Source: Viscum album (Eukaryota > Streptophyta > Magnoliopsida > Santalales > Viscaceae). Taken from it: a stretch of DNA of 64,000 nt. Both the position numbers and the translations under genes were made by a program. Location of the stretch: assembly GCA_963277665.1 (NCBI GenBank), contig OY728136.1, positions 1,974,944,576-1,975,008,575 of the forward strand, read 5' to 3'. This document shows, in pieces, positions 21,405 through 33,887 of this stretch. The notes below the pieces were generated by a model. It did no database searches. It saw only the letters and a list, made by a program, of their open reading frames with translations, and had not been told where the DNA came from. Within the stretch, counting starts at the first letter, position 1. Every line of letters begins with the position of its first letter.

Positions 21405-24088
21405 ATGCCTGAGCTCTCAATTGTCAAAGCTCCACACACTCCGCAATTGCTCTTAGTGAACCAGGCCTTTCTACTTCATGGAGTACAGTGATTCCTTCAA
21501 CTCTACAAGTGTGAAATCTGTGAATTACATCTCTGAAGTCTATGGCAGGGCGCCATAAACTGTCTCTACGATTGAACATCGCTATTTGGGCTTCGCAATT
21601 GAGCTCTGTGATCCAAGAGAAAATTTTAAAAAACATAAAAATAGATTGAATCATTAGGAAGATTATAGGGTAGTCCTTGCAGATTATTTCCAGAAAGAAG
21701 AAATGTATAATAACTCAAGCATTGGAGATCATATAAAGATCCATTTATATCATGAGTCGCTGGTGGAGCTACTGTCAAAGGGTAAGAAGAAATACCCAAT
21801 GTGAAAAAGGTTTCATTTTTCTGAATTTGGTCTGAGGGATGAAATATTAATTCTATAAGTGAGTAGGGATGAACCAGCTTACTGGTTCAGGAGTACATTG
21901 TTCCAACACCAGTGGTTTAGGGTGGCTGATGGCCATGATTGGGAGGATTTCACATCAATCAATGTAGACTTCCTATACAACCAAGTGAATAACGTTGATG
22001 GGAAGGAATTACAGCCGGAGACATCCCCTCCACTATAACAAACCATCCAGATTGCAGCCCAAGGGAACCCAGAGAAGGGGTGGACTGATGATTGATATTT
22101 TTGATAGGGTGGAAGCTTTATAGATGACTACGTATGGGCCTACTGGGTAGGAACATCATGTGAGGAGTTCGAGGTGGAGTTGAGGTGAGTGGGATTGTAT
22201 GAGGTGGCTTGGGCTTCCCAATTTCACATATATTAGTTGAAGCAGCTAATTCTATAGCTACTGAGTAGGTGGTTTTTGAGGATCAATACCTTCCATATAC
22301 ACCATGGGGTGGTTGTTATCAGCCTATGGGACATGAAACAGATCTTGGGGGTCCCAATACTGGGGGCAATGTACGAAGAGTTCCTCCCTACCTAAAATAC
22401 ATGGGAATATATGGAACAGATGTCGCCACTAGAAAAGGAATTGATAGACCTTGTGCCACGGGAGGACAAGAAGTCGGTGAGGGATGTCCACTTTAATAAG
22501 TGGTTCATGTAGTTCCTGAATTTTCCCAAAGAAAGACAGTTTCCCACGAGGCATCTGACCTTCCTGAAGGGGGTACATCTCAGCAAAAATCATTCATATT
22601 GGAAACTCTTGGAAGACAACAAGTGGGAGATAAGGGGATTCAGATTCAGTACTGAGCAACAACTGGTGGTTAGTTTGGATACATTCATCTCAGTGCTCAT
22701 TTGTGGCTTGATTCTACTGGTGAGTGACAAAAACATGGGTGTGAGACTGAGCATGTTCATCATGGCGTCCATGTTAGAGATAGGGGGATAGGTCAACCTC
22801 ATGATCTCGATGCTCGCCAAGATATATAAGGTGTTTTTGAACATTAGCGAGGGGAAGAAGCCATAGAGAATACGCAGGATATTCTATCTTCTGTATGTGT
22901 GGATAACTGTGCATATTAGGGGCGTGTATGAATATCCAAATCCCATTTCCCCTCTAGGATTGGGATTCCGACCAGACATTCTGAATGTGATGGGGAGATT
23001 TCCGACTAAGTTAACCCCACATTTGGTGTTGAATCGGGTCTGGAAGGTAGATGAGTTCGGCTTCTAGATGTTCCCATTTCCAACATGTGTGTTTACTGAT
23101 GACTACCAGGGGATGTAAGAGCATGGGTCCGACCTCCTAGCCTTTTGGAGTGGAGTTGTGGTGGCACGAGTTAATCGTGAGCCTCTCTATGATATTTACA
23201 CCCTAAAAATGCTTCACGAGGCATTTCCAATGAATATAGAGGCTGGCCCAGTGGGACAACATGGGGGTGCGCCACGAGGACCACTCGTGTCATGATGAGG
23301 CAGATGTGGATCATGTTCATATGGGAGGATTGGGAGATGCGGAAGGAGCTACCTCCACACACAGCTGTCTATGGGTTGGTGAAAGAATATGCCAAGAGTT
23401 GGGAGGTATTCTATATGGGGGAAATGCTAAAGTATCAGACCATTCGTGTTAGGGACAGAGTGCCTCCCCAACCCTGAATTCAAGGTCGAAAGGTGGAAAG
23501 GACAACATCTGGTGGAGGGGTTCTAGCAGCATCAATACCTGCGATAGTCGAGAGGCAGGTGGCAGCGGCTAACCTGAATATCCTAGGGGAATAGAGTCAT
23601 CCGGAGGGGAGGCTGCCTAGGGGGGCCATAGGATACCCACCCAGGCTCTGGGGAAGCGACTGCACCACATAGACATGCCTGAAAATGCTGTCTTCCAAGA
23701 ATCTTGGGACATATGGGATTTCAATAGGATGTTCTTCAACCCGTACAAGATGTAGAAATATTTGAATCACCACTGGATGGATTTTTCGGGGATCAGTCCT
23801 ATCAGGACCGGCTTTGATATATCCTAGCCGGAGGGGGAGAATTACGTTGCCAAAATGGAGGACTTTATGCTCTCATGGGGTGTCCCACACCCAATTAAGT
23901 ATCAACTAATTGTATTGATTGATCGTACACCCACTTCGAAGTATTCGGCTGTCGAATTGAGAAAACTCTTCCCTATACCGGAAGAATCAGACGAGTCCTC
24001 TTGGGGAGAGGAGGCTGATGGAGGGATCCATCTGGAAGAAGGCGAGGTCAGAAACTTAGACCCTGAATTGGAGTACATTGTAGTGTAA
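21405..24088 (+). pseudogene. Antisense ORF of the Tat-like element, plant-mobile-domain-like
   Basis: On the strand opposite to pol, the start M-P-E-L-S-I-V-K-A-P-H-T-P-Q-L-L is followed by a stop 28 codons on. From about 22320 to 23290 one frame stays largely open, with a handful of stops mostly at likely Trp/Gln codons. It reads L-W-D-M-K-Q-I-L-G-V-P-I-L-G, Y-W-K-L-L-E-D-N-K-W-E-I-R-G-F, I-M-A-S-M-L-E-I-G-G, L-A-K-I-Y-K-V-F and R-R-I-F-Y-L-L-Y-V-W. This is the helical pattern of the plant mobile domain (aminotransferase-like PMD) known from antisense ORFs of Tat elements. After two frame changes the C-terminal part (23675-24088) reads W-D-I-W-D-F-N, V-A-K-M-E-D-F-M-L-S-W-G-V and D-R-T-P-T-S, ending in an acidic tail and a stop. 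The family role is unknown. This copy is broken. Confidence 0.62.
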
Positions 24089-24587
24089 CTTTAGGTAAAA
24101 CTTAAACTCATTCCCCGTAGTCTCCAACTGGGCCGCTTAGGAAATATAAACTAAAAATTTTCATGTGTAGTAGAGACTCATATGCAAAAGTCACCCCAAC
24201 TTGATAGTGGATGCAACTATGGAAACTTCGGGATCCACGCCTGCAACTATAGTGATCATTGTGCCTGGCAGGGAAACAACACCTAGGGTTTTCCTCCTGT
24301 GGCCTTTTAATTCCCCAAAAATATTTATAGGGACAAACCATAGTGTTCTGACGACATCCACTTAGGAGAGAGACAAATTGTTTGATATCTCTAAGTCTCC
24401 TTCAAAGAATTCGTAACTGTCATCCATTGATCAAGTTAACTGACATATGTATATTATGGGATGTTTAGATCTTCAAATGGCATAGGATTCCTTAGTGTGA
24501 TTGGTTGGAGCTCCTAGCATTTCCATTCCTACTAGAATGACAGTGGTTGTAGAAGTAGACTTTTGAACCAATCATGTTGTAGCGCTT
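24089..24587 (+). other. Spacer between the two antisense coding segments
   Basis: About 500 bases with no convincing open frame on either strand. It may be untranslated or an intron-like piece of the antisense transcription unit. No splice sites can be fixed by eye. Confidence 0.4.
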
Positions 24588-25380
24588 TTGATTACCGGTG
24601 GGGCCATTAGCAAGACAGAGCCCGAGGTCATTAAGGTGGGATATGATGACAAGGATCAACCAAAAAACATGGGTCCTGACACACCTGATCAGAAACTAGA
24701 TCAGATCCTACTGACAAGTTCCTATAGGTTTTCCCCACATAAGAACCTACAGACCCCGTGGACTAAGATGAGACGACCTCTGACGCAGAAGACAACAAGA
24801 TCATCTGTCATTGGTCATTGAAGTTGATCAAGTGCTACATAAGGGAGGCTAATCAAGTAAAATGGATAGAACAAATGGGGAGGCTTCATTCCCAGCTGCA
24901 TGAGCTATGTGCTAGGGGAGTAGATTCCCAATGTCCTCACATTCTCATTCAAGAATTCGTGGCAGAGAATATTTGGGAGCATGATAATAGGATTGGTGTA
25001 GGATGGAAATGGAGGAAATCGGTAAACATCAAGAGGCTCCAGGAGGGTTAAGGGGTGGTTCAACGGTTGTAGGAATGATCGAACAAGTACTATGTCTTCC
25101 TTAATGCACCATTGGGACTCGTATCAAAGCTGAAGGCCAAACTGGAAGAGGCCGGAGAATGAATAAAGAAAGCCTCTGAGGAGATGTCCACTATTCAAGA
25201 TGACTAGGATCATGACCAAGTTGAGGCTGAGGAACTACGCCCCATCGCCATCATAGAGGAACAGGAGCTAAACATGCAACATCAAATCCTGGACACCAGA
25301 AGCCAATGGGTGGAAGAGTTGGAATGCTCTATCGAAGGGGTCAACCCATCCAAGCGAGGGGATGATCCTTGGGTGATGTG
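24588..25380 (+). pseudogene. Second antisense segment, charged and probably helical
   Basis: Plus-strand frames at 24588-24821 and, shifted by one, 24818-25380 read as a charged, Glu/Lys/Gln-rich protein. Examples are V-K-W-I-E-Q-M-G-R-L-H-S-Q-L, L-K-A-K-L-E-E-A-G-E and W-V-E-E-L-E-C-S-I-E-G, with four or five stops. The heptad-like spacing of Leu, Met and Ile suggests a coiled coil. It follows the mobile-domain segment in the same direction and may be its C-terminal half or a separate product. I do not recognise a named family. The tandem array starts about 200 bases later. Confidence 0.45.
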
Positions 25381-25599
25381 ATGCATGTAAACTATTTAAA
25401 TATACATTCATGCCTTAATTATTTATGTTATATTAATTCATGGGTACCATCATTAATTTTGGTCTACTTCACATCAGTTACATTCATGAAACATCCATTG
25501 ATCAATTCCTATACTCATGTTGGTCGGGCCCGATGTGATAAACAAGGGATGACCACCTCATTGTTTCATTCGAATATGAGGGTGCCGATCAAGATTCAA

Positions 25600-28500
25600 G
25601 AATCAAGGGTTTGAACAACCAATACATATTTCTAGGGAAAATGGGGGAGGCCAGACTGGAGGATGATGTTCTCAGAACAGTCAAAGTGCCCTTTTCCCAA
25701 CATGCACTAGTGCATAAGCGGGGTAACACCATGGGCGTTAGAATTAATCCAAACATATGGGAGAGGAATGTGTGAATCATGATGCACACAATTCGGAGTA
25801 CTACGGAGTTGGAATGACATTTAAGGATAACTATTGATAGTGTTCTAAACACATCATCACATTTGCGTTATCCTAATATAGGGACAACAAATTAGGGCCG
25901 ACCGTTGAACATATTCGCAACACGGGACCTGACTCAAACATGTTATCCATTAGTATTTTAAAACGTTTGCCAGGTATAGTCGGAGATCCATAGGCTGAGC
26001 ATCCATAATGCTAGGGGGGTTCTTTTAGATGTGAAATAATATGAGGGTCTAAATAAAGGGCACACAAATCATGGAAGGTGGAGTTATGTGTTGTTCGAAT
26101 GGAGTCCGAAACTCTTGAAATTACACCACTGTGGTGCAAACACATTAGTTGGATGCATCGTTCTGATTAGGGATGAAAATCTCTTCAAAATAGGACAACT
26201 TTGGTAAGGACGTGAAACACCTTGTAGTTTTACATCATACCCATATGGATGAAAAAAATGAAACTTAAACGTCGTATGGTGAGGATAATGCACGGAAAAT
26301 TTAAAGTCATATGACCAAGACATTGCACATAGTTTTAAGGTTATACTATCTGGACTGAGGCTAATAGTTTAAAGTCATGTTGCATTGACTGTAAGCTCCT
26401 AGTTTAAGGTCATAGAGACTGTACCGTAATCAAGACTGAGGGGCCAGAAGGGTTAAAGACCATGGGGATTTAACCAAGATGAAATTCTTTGGTTTCTCTA
26501 TGTATCCCATAATGATGAAAATAAATAAAACAAAGTTCATGTACACATCATGGTCAGAGTCCAATACAGGTAGAGGAAATCCTATTTGGAGAGGAAGATG
26601 ACGCATACCATAGTTAACATGGGGCATCCTGATCTAGATTAGGGTAGAACCGCAGTTTAATGTCATGCATCTAGGACATGGAGATTCATGTAGTTTAACT
26701 TCATACAGTAGGACTGGGGATGAAAGGGGAGATCACAAAAAGTGCGTATGTGATGTGGTAGCTATAAACCCCATGTGAATGGGGACATAAGGATTCTTCG
26801 ACACATTACATATCCCTAGATGGAGTTCGTTAGGTTAATGGACCGAAAGTGAATGTTAGTCTAGGCCTGAGGAAATGTTCCCAACTGTTTATATGTACCC
26901 TATTAGCATGGTAATCCAGCCACACATAGTTCTGAAATCACAATTTAACGTCATGTGGGATGAAGGGCATGTGGGGCATAGCTTCACAAGTACATGCCAA
27001 ATTAAAACTACTAAGCCCATGTGAGTCATAATCTATGTGGGAAACAAGGAGTAATGGTGAGATTTTCCTGGTACAGGAGGGAACACATTACGGGGCTATT
27101 GAATTCTAGGTGAGTGAAATCCCCAAAATTATTGACCTGCTGGACTAATACACATAGTTTTGAAAAGGTGTCAAACTATGCGTTGGAATTCCACATGAAC
27201 ATAAGGAAGTGGAAAGATGTGAATCACGATGCCATAGATCTGGATCATAATGAGAGTGGCATGACGATAGAGGATATCTGTTGACCATGTTCAAACCAAT
27301 GTATATTCTTTTCATTATCCTAGAATGGGGACTAACAAATTATGGTTCACCGCTGACTATATTCGAAACAGGGGACCTATCAAAAATGTTGTCGGATATC
27401 ATTAGGGGTGTTTTCCCAAGGAAGTAGGTGAGGAAATATGGCATGAGACCAGGACGTAAAGGAGATACCTTCAGAAATGGAAAAGGATGGGGATCCAAAT
27501 ATTGGCCTCATGAATCTTGGACATGGAATGAGGGAACGTCCAAGTGAAAACTCAACACTTTGGGATCTTTGTCACGACACATTTTAATTCGACAATAAGA
27601 TGAATCGGGTAGGGGGAGTTGAATATTTTCCTAGGAAAACAATCTTGTGGTCGCATGCTTCTTGCTTAAGGCCATAGATTAGACCATTAAGAGGGAACTT
27701 GGTTTAATGAAATGCTCACAGGGTGGAGATGAAGTCAAACCCATTGCATAGTTTCCATATGGAGATCTTAGTTTAGGGTTGTAAAACTTTTACTAGGTTG
27801 GGAAGAGACAAGGGAGTCACACGGTGTGTTTGGTGAAAAAACTGATGCAAATGAGATCCTAAGAGGTACTATCTACACCACATACTTCAAAAGGATTTTG
27901 GGCCAAGGGGCCAGGGGGTGGGATTTATGATTCTTGTGGCTAGACGTACAGATGAAATGCCTCGTCATTCCTATATATACAATATGTATGGGAATCAACC
28001 CACATGTTGTTCTTGAAGGATCCATGTAGTTTGGTGTCCTAAAAAATGGCATTAAGATCTTAGTTTAAAGGTCTTAGATCTCATAACATAGATATAATGG
28101 AGGGAGAGAGACACATGGTGAGGTGATTTAAAAACCCGATGTGAATGAGGATGGTAGGAGTCCATATCACACCATGTGCTCCCTGGGGTGGCTTTAGGTC
28201 AAGGGACCGAAAATAAATGTTGGGATAGCCCCAGGAGAAAGTCCCCGAGCATTCCTATGTACTCCATGATGATGGGGATCAAGAAATATGTAGATATAGG
28301 GTGGCATGGTATAGTAAAATTCCAAGGAATATACTATCATTTGGGTCTAGCCCACATATGAAAAGAAGCGGCATTCGACTGATCTTGTTTGTTCTTTAGG
28401 ATGGATGTGTGTTTTTTGCGAAGCAATAAACCTAGGATAAGGAATCCTGGCATGCATACATGATTATAGCCATATGTAGGCATTTAAAAATGGTAAGGTG

Positions 28501-31500
28501 GATTAACAATACCTAACATGATGTACCCTTGAGTGAGCACATCACGACATGTTGTCATTTTTCGTCATGCATCTAGGATGATAATGTCATAGTTTATGGT
28601 CATATGATAGGACCAACTAATGAATTTTAACATCATTCAATATATCTGAAATAGTTTAAAGTCATGGGGGACTAGCAAGCATAGATTAAGGTCACATGGC
28701 TTGGAAACATACAGAAGAAACGAGGTTTTAAAAATAATGTGCTTGGCATTTTGAAACATACCTGACGTGAATGAGGACATAAGACTATACCACACCACAT
28801 GAAATTACAGGGAATAAACCACAGACTGAGTGACTATAGAAGGTAATGGGAAATGAGGCTGGACCCAAAGATGAAATGTCTAGATGTTCATATGTATCCC
28901 ATCAGGATGGGAATCAAGGTATACGTAGTTCTAGAAGTACAGTTTAACATCATGCAAGATGAGAGGTAGGAGAGACTAGCTCCTACAAGAAGAGTTCGTG
29001 GTATAGCTATTGAAAACATGACATGAGTTAGGACATAATCCTAGACAACGTACACCACAAAATCTAGTGAAATTGAAGTCCAAAAGGCTGAACAGAAGAG
29101 GTAACTTGTAGAACCTCAACTAGACCCAAAGACAAGATGCTCGGGTGTTCTTATGTATCCCATAGATATGGGAATCAAGTCATACATACTTCTTGGAATT
29201 TCATGGAGTTTTATATCTTGTGTCAAGGATGTAGAGAGATCGTAGTTTAAAGTCTTATAGCTCAAACCATAGATAAACGATATTCTTCCAAATGGGCTCA
29301 AAACACGACCAAATCCCTAAGCCCACGCAAGTTATGCTTGGTGTGGGATACAATGGTGGAGAAGGTCACTGAAACATGGGGAATCCATGAAAAGGGAGAA
29401 ATAGGTACAGGGCCCCGAACGACGCCTCGCCATGGATATTTCCTCCTAACATTCAAATGAACAGTAAGAGATAGTACCAATAGTGTTAAAATTCCAGTTG
29501 GACATGATGAGGTGAAAAATGATGTGAATCATGAAACTGACCTTTAGGGATTGACGGGAATGTTATGACGATAAAGGAGAACCATTGACCGTGTTCAAAA
29601 AATAGCATTTGTATCATGTTACCTGAAATGGAAACAACAAATGAGTGTCATCCACTGATCAGATTCGCATCTTGGGACTTGTATCAATTTGTCTCTCAAG
29701 AACTTGAATGGAGAAGGCCCGAAATGATAGGAGATCCCTTAGGCTAAGAATCAGTACCGTTCGAGGGCCATTTTTGATTTGAAAGATGATGTAAGGTGAA
29801 ATAAAGGGGAGAATGAAGCTAGTGGATATGCGATATAACATTTAAATGTAGGATTCAACACTCGAGGTGTTGAACCAGAGTGATCATGGGCATGTTGGTG
29901 AACTGCCAAGGAGGGTCGAGGGGCCAAACTTAAGAGCAGCCAACACAAAAAGATAAGTGTGGAAAAAATGGATAAAGAGATATCAGGAGTGAGAGGTATG
30001 TGACATGGCCATTACAAAACCGATATTAATGAGTATATAAGCACTTACCACACCACATTCCCCTATGTTGGGAGAACTCATGCCAGGAGGCCATTAAGGT
30101 AAGGTGGTTCCTAATAAATGGGGTTGGCCCTGAATTGTAAATTTTTGGGCGATCCTACGTATCTCATAAAGATGGTAATAAATCCCCACATAGTTTGGAG
30201 GATTCTATATAGTTTAACGTCATGCATCAAGGACAATGATATGGTTATGGTATCTCAACAAAGGATGTGAATGGTACGTCAAGTAAACTGATGTGAATGA
30301 GGACATAAGCCCATACCAAACCGTAAAATCCTATGTGAAAACTTGGGACAGGGGCCTGAAATGGCCAAGGGACCTGAGGCTAAGCCACAAAGGGAATGTC
30401 ACAACCATTTTGTAGTATAACATATTGCAGTGAGGATGCTGGTGATATTATATTAAAGTCATAGAGCTCAGACCATAAACGCTCTGTTTCATGTCATGTG
30501 TGTGGGGAAGATGGGTAGAAATGATGAATCACTATGCCTATTATGTGAAAGACCATAGAATGAAAACAATGGTCGAGGATAACTACTAACCATGATAACA
30601 ACATATTATTTGTATTTTGTGGCTAGGGATAGGGGAAAATAATTGAACATTGAATGGTGACCATATTTTCAACAGGGGACTTGTATCAATTTGTCACTCA
30701 AGATCCACAATGTCATTGGACCGAAATGGAAGGAGATCTCTTTGGCCAAACATCCATACCATCCAGGGGTCATTTTGGATGTGAATGATGGAAAAAACTC
30801 AAATGACAGGACACACAAAGAATGGTAGGACCAATGCAGTTTAATGTCTTGCGATAAGAACAAAGATGGAGGGGTGTCTTAGAGGGATGTATGTGGTGTT
30901 GAAAAAATTGCCCGACATGAATGAGGAAAAATAGTTCACACCACACCGCACAATCCTAGGTGAGAAACCGGGCCAAGGGACCAAAATGGATGAGGGGCCA
31001 AAGATGGGAATTCCAAGCCAGTTTTCAATCTTAATGTCTTGTAAGGAGGATGAAGGTGATCTTATTTTAAGGTCACAGAGCTTAGACTATGGACACCTTA
31101 ACCTTTATATGAGTATTTCCTTACCAAAAATCCTAATCCCACCTGAAAAAATCTCGGTGTGGGAAACCAGAAATGAGATATGGCTCTTCCCAAAATATAA
31201 GGATATGACCTCCATACTAACACTCATGCCTGAGGATAACTAATGTTTGAATGGGTAATTGAACAAAATGAATCATTGTTCCGAACGATGAAGGATAACT
31301 GTCAAACACATTAGAAACCCATAATCCACATCATGTGACCTAGAATCAGAGCAACAAATGAGTGTCAACCACTGTCCATGTTTACAACATGGGACTTGTA
31401 TGTATTTTCCACTCAACATCCTCATGGAAATTGGCCCGAAATGGTATGAGAGCCCTTAGGACGAACATATGTTCCATTTGGGGGAATTTTTTATGTGAGA

Positions 31501-32410
31501 TATGGTGAAGACCCAAGTAAAGGGAGTGTGTGAAGCATGAATGTGCCTTTACAGTTTAATGTCATGAAGGATGAGGAAAGAGGTGGAGACCTTCAGGGAG
31601 AGAAATACCTAGTGCTGTCATGATTAACTTGAAATGAATGAGGGAAAATACTACGACACACCATGTACATCGACCCAATTAGAGATCCTAATGTTTCGGG
31701 ATGTGACAATATATGAAATTTCCGGGCATTCCTATGTATCCCATAAATATTGGAATCAATCCATACATAGTTCTAGCATCGTGCGATGAGGTCATGGGAG
31801 AATAGAAGAATTAGGAGGGGACATGGTGCGATCATTGTAATGTTGACATGAGTGGGTACCAAAGAAGCCTACACTACACCATGCAGAATTTTCCAAGAAA
31901 ACTATAACTAGGGAGAATAGTCAATGATAAGAGTCTAGGGGTTGGAATCAAGATGTGGAATTTGAGCATTCAAACGTATCACATGAGGATGGGAATCAAG
32001 ACATACATTTTTCTTGAAGGTACCATGGAGTTTAGCATCATGCGATGAGGAAGAATGTTGAGTAGTTTTACGTCCATCAGTCTAGATGAACCACACATTT
32101 TAGCATCATGTGGAAAAGAAAGAATTGTTTAAGGTAACATGGGACCATATAGATATTATTTTATGGTCATAGATGTCGGACATTTTTATAGTTTATCATC
32201 ACGTGGGATGTAAAAGTATTTTAATTTCATGTAGTACATAACAGTTTAACGTCATGTAGGACCAAATATAGTTTAACATCTTGCAGGATGACATACTGTT
32301 TAATGTCATGCATTACATAATTGTTTATGGTCAGGTGGGACCTTGAAAAAAATGGTCAGGAAAAGTATTTCCTGAGGAACTTGGCATTAGTGAGAGGATT
32401 TATACACTCA
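25600..32410. repeat. Long degenerate tandem array between antisense ORF and integrase
   Basis: The ~6.8 kb array is built from recurring modules in a fixed order. Module A (GGATAACTATTGACCGTGTTC-like, followed by a GGGACYTGTATCAA-like part) starts near 25825, 27272, 29573, 30576 and 31292. Module B (GATGTGAATGAGGACATAA ... CACACCACA) occurs near 26767, 28137, 28768, 29020, 30022, 30290, 30910, 31635 and 31845. Module C (CATTCCTATGTATCCCATAA-GATGGGAATCAA) occurs near 26496, 26888, 27970, 28251, 28890, 29148, 30154, 31729 and 31966. Module D (AGTTTAACGTCATG) has over a dozen copies. Unit length varies from ~0.7 to ~1.5 kb. Tat elements are known for variable tandem repeats between pol and the 3' LTR. 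No coding sequence is seen. Confidence 0.8.
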
Positions 32411-32419
32411 CCATCCATG

Positions 32420-33500
32420 TTAACTAGGAATCATTGGTGTTCTTAGGGACAACACCAGTTCACCTTGAAAGAAAGAGAGGAGGTGAAGCTTCTTGTTGAA
32501 ATCTATGGCTATCTTGTTCTGATGCCTTTCCAGATGGTGTATGGAACAAAGCCTATTCTCATTGAGAACTTTGAATTCATCTAGACAAATTTCATCAACC
32601 TTATCTGGTGCTTTTTGATCATAAAAAGCAGTGTGTAATGAAGGAAATTGAATCTTTTGGGGTAGGACATCCTCTGTTCCATACTCTAGGGAATATGGTG
32701 TCACATGTGTGGGATTGCGTGTCATTGTACGATAGGCCCAGAGGGGCTTGGAGAGTTTTTCCAGCGAACTCTTCTTTTTGTGAACAACCAATTTATGCAG
32801 GATATTAGAGAGTGTTTTGTTAAACACCTCGATCTGCCTATTTTCTTTCATGTGATAGTTGGAGGTATGGTTTGAACGGATGTTGCACATGGAGTATAAT
32901 TTCTTCAACTCATATTCTTGGAAGTTGGTTCCATTATCGGTGAGTATGGCATAGAGAACTCTGAATCTATAGATGGCATTAGAGCTCACGAACTCCATGA
33001 TAGAATGGGCCTAGACTTCCTTGAGCATAATTACCTCTGCCCATTTGGAAATGAAATCTGTAACAGTTTGGATTAATATTCATTGGAGAGTTGTGTCCAG
33101 TGGATGTATCCCCAAGACATTGAGTCCCTAGACCACAAAGGGCCAAGAGTACGTGGTAGTGTGGAGAGGCTCCATCGGCCGATACACAAAGGTGAATTGA
33201 ATTTGGCACGCATGGAACCTCCTGGAAATTTCAATTTAGTCCCAGATCATAGAGGGAAAAAAATACCCAAACCTCCGGATCTATTGAGATAGTTTCGGCC
33301 AGATCTGATGAGGCCTATAGGAACTAGCATGAACCTCCTGCATTACATGAGAAATATCAACTCCATGAATGCAATGGAGGAGAATCCCATCAAACCCATG
33401 CTTGTAGAGGACCTTCTCAATATCAAGACCACTCTGAAGGGTAAACTGCATTTTGTGACATTGGATTCACTCATTCTCAGATTGATATGCCGGTAGGCTA
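32420..33500 (-). pseudogene. Integrase of the Tat-like element
   Basis: A 192-codon open stretch (32420-32998) covers the second half of the core. It shows I-L-T-D-N-G-T-N-F with the second catalytic Asp, N-Y-H-M-K-E-N-R-Q-I-E-V with the catalytic Glu, P-L-W-A-Y-R-T and P-Y-S-L-E-Y-G, followed by the C-terminal part with F-N-K-K-L and F-Q-G-E-L-V-L. Upstream, in other frames at 33000-33210, come L-G-P-F-V/W, W-G-I-D-like and S-P-G-H-N-S-P segments of the first half; the first Asp cannot be fixed. The wording is that of Tat/Athila-type integrases rather than of the chromoviruses E1-E3. It lies between the copia insertion and the tandem array. Confidence 0.85.
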
Positions 33501-33859
33501 CCATGCTGGAGTCACTCGACAAATCGGGTCATCCAGTTGGGAGTCACATCATCACTACATTAGGGGCACATCAAGGTCCTGATGTGGAGGTGCCAGTGGT
33601 AAGGTGGATTACCTATGGGCTATTATTATCGTCTGGAGTGACATGGGAAACGAATATTCAGTATACCATATAGATAATTAAATCATCCTGATCAGGCTCT
33701 ACAAGAGATGCATCTATGATGGCCAAGGAATCAGCTCATCTGTTATGCAAATGTGGGACATCAGTAACCTCTGGTCGAGACAAAAACTGAGCCATCAACT
33801 AGAGGATATTTTCTAATAGTGGTACGATCTTTGGATTCTGGAAAACATAGTCATAGTTG
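33500..33859 (-). pseudogene. C-terminal part of the archaeal-type RNase H (left of the copia insertion)
   Basis: The minus strand reads M-A-Q-F-L-S-R-P near 33790, then V-P-H-L-H-N-R followed by a stop and A-D-S-L-A near 33735. This is the V-P-R-x-x-N-x-x-A-D-x-L-(S/A) motif closing the second RNase H of Tat elements. The N-terminal half lies on the far side of the copia element (41927-42210). The insertion therefore split one coding domain. Confidence 0.68.
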
Positions 33860-33864
33860 ATATG
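33860..33864. repeat. Target-site duplication of the copia element, left copy (ATATG)
   Basis: ATATG precedes the left LTR edge TGGTAGGACA. The same five bases follow the right LTR at 41922-41926. A perfect 5-bp duplication is the mark of a single insertion event. Confidence 0.88.
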
Positions 33865-33887
33865 TGGTAGGACAAATAGGGGCCTAT

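Noticed and set aside
25600..32410. The repeated modules as a CRISPR-like array
   Set aside because: Unit length (0.7-1.5 kb), strong degeneration and plant retrotransposon context exclude it.
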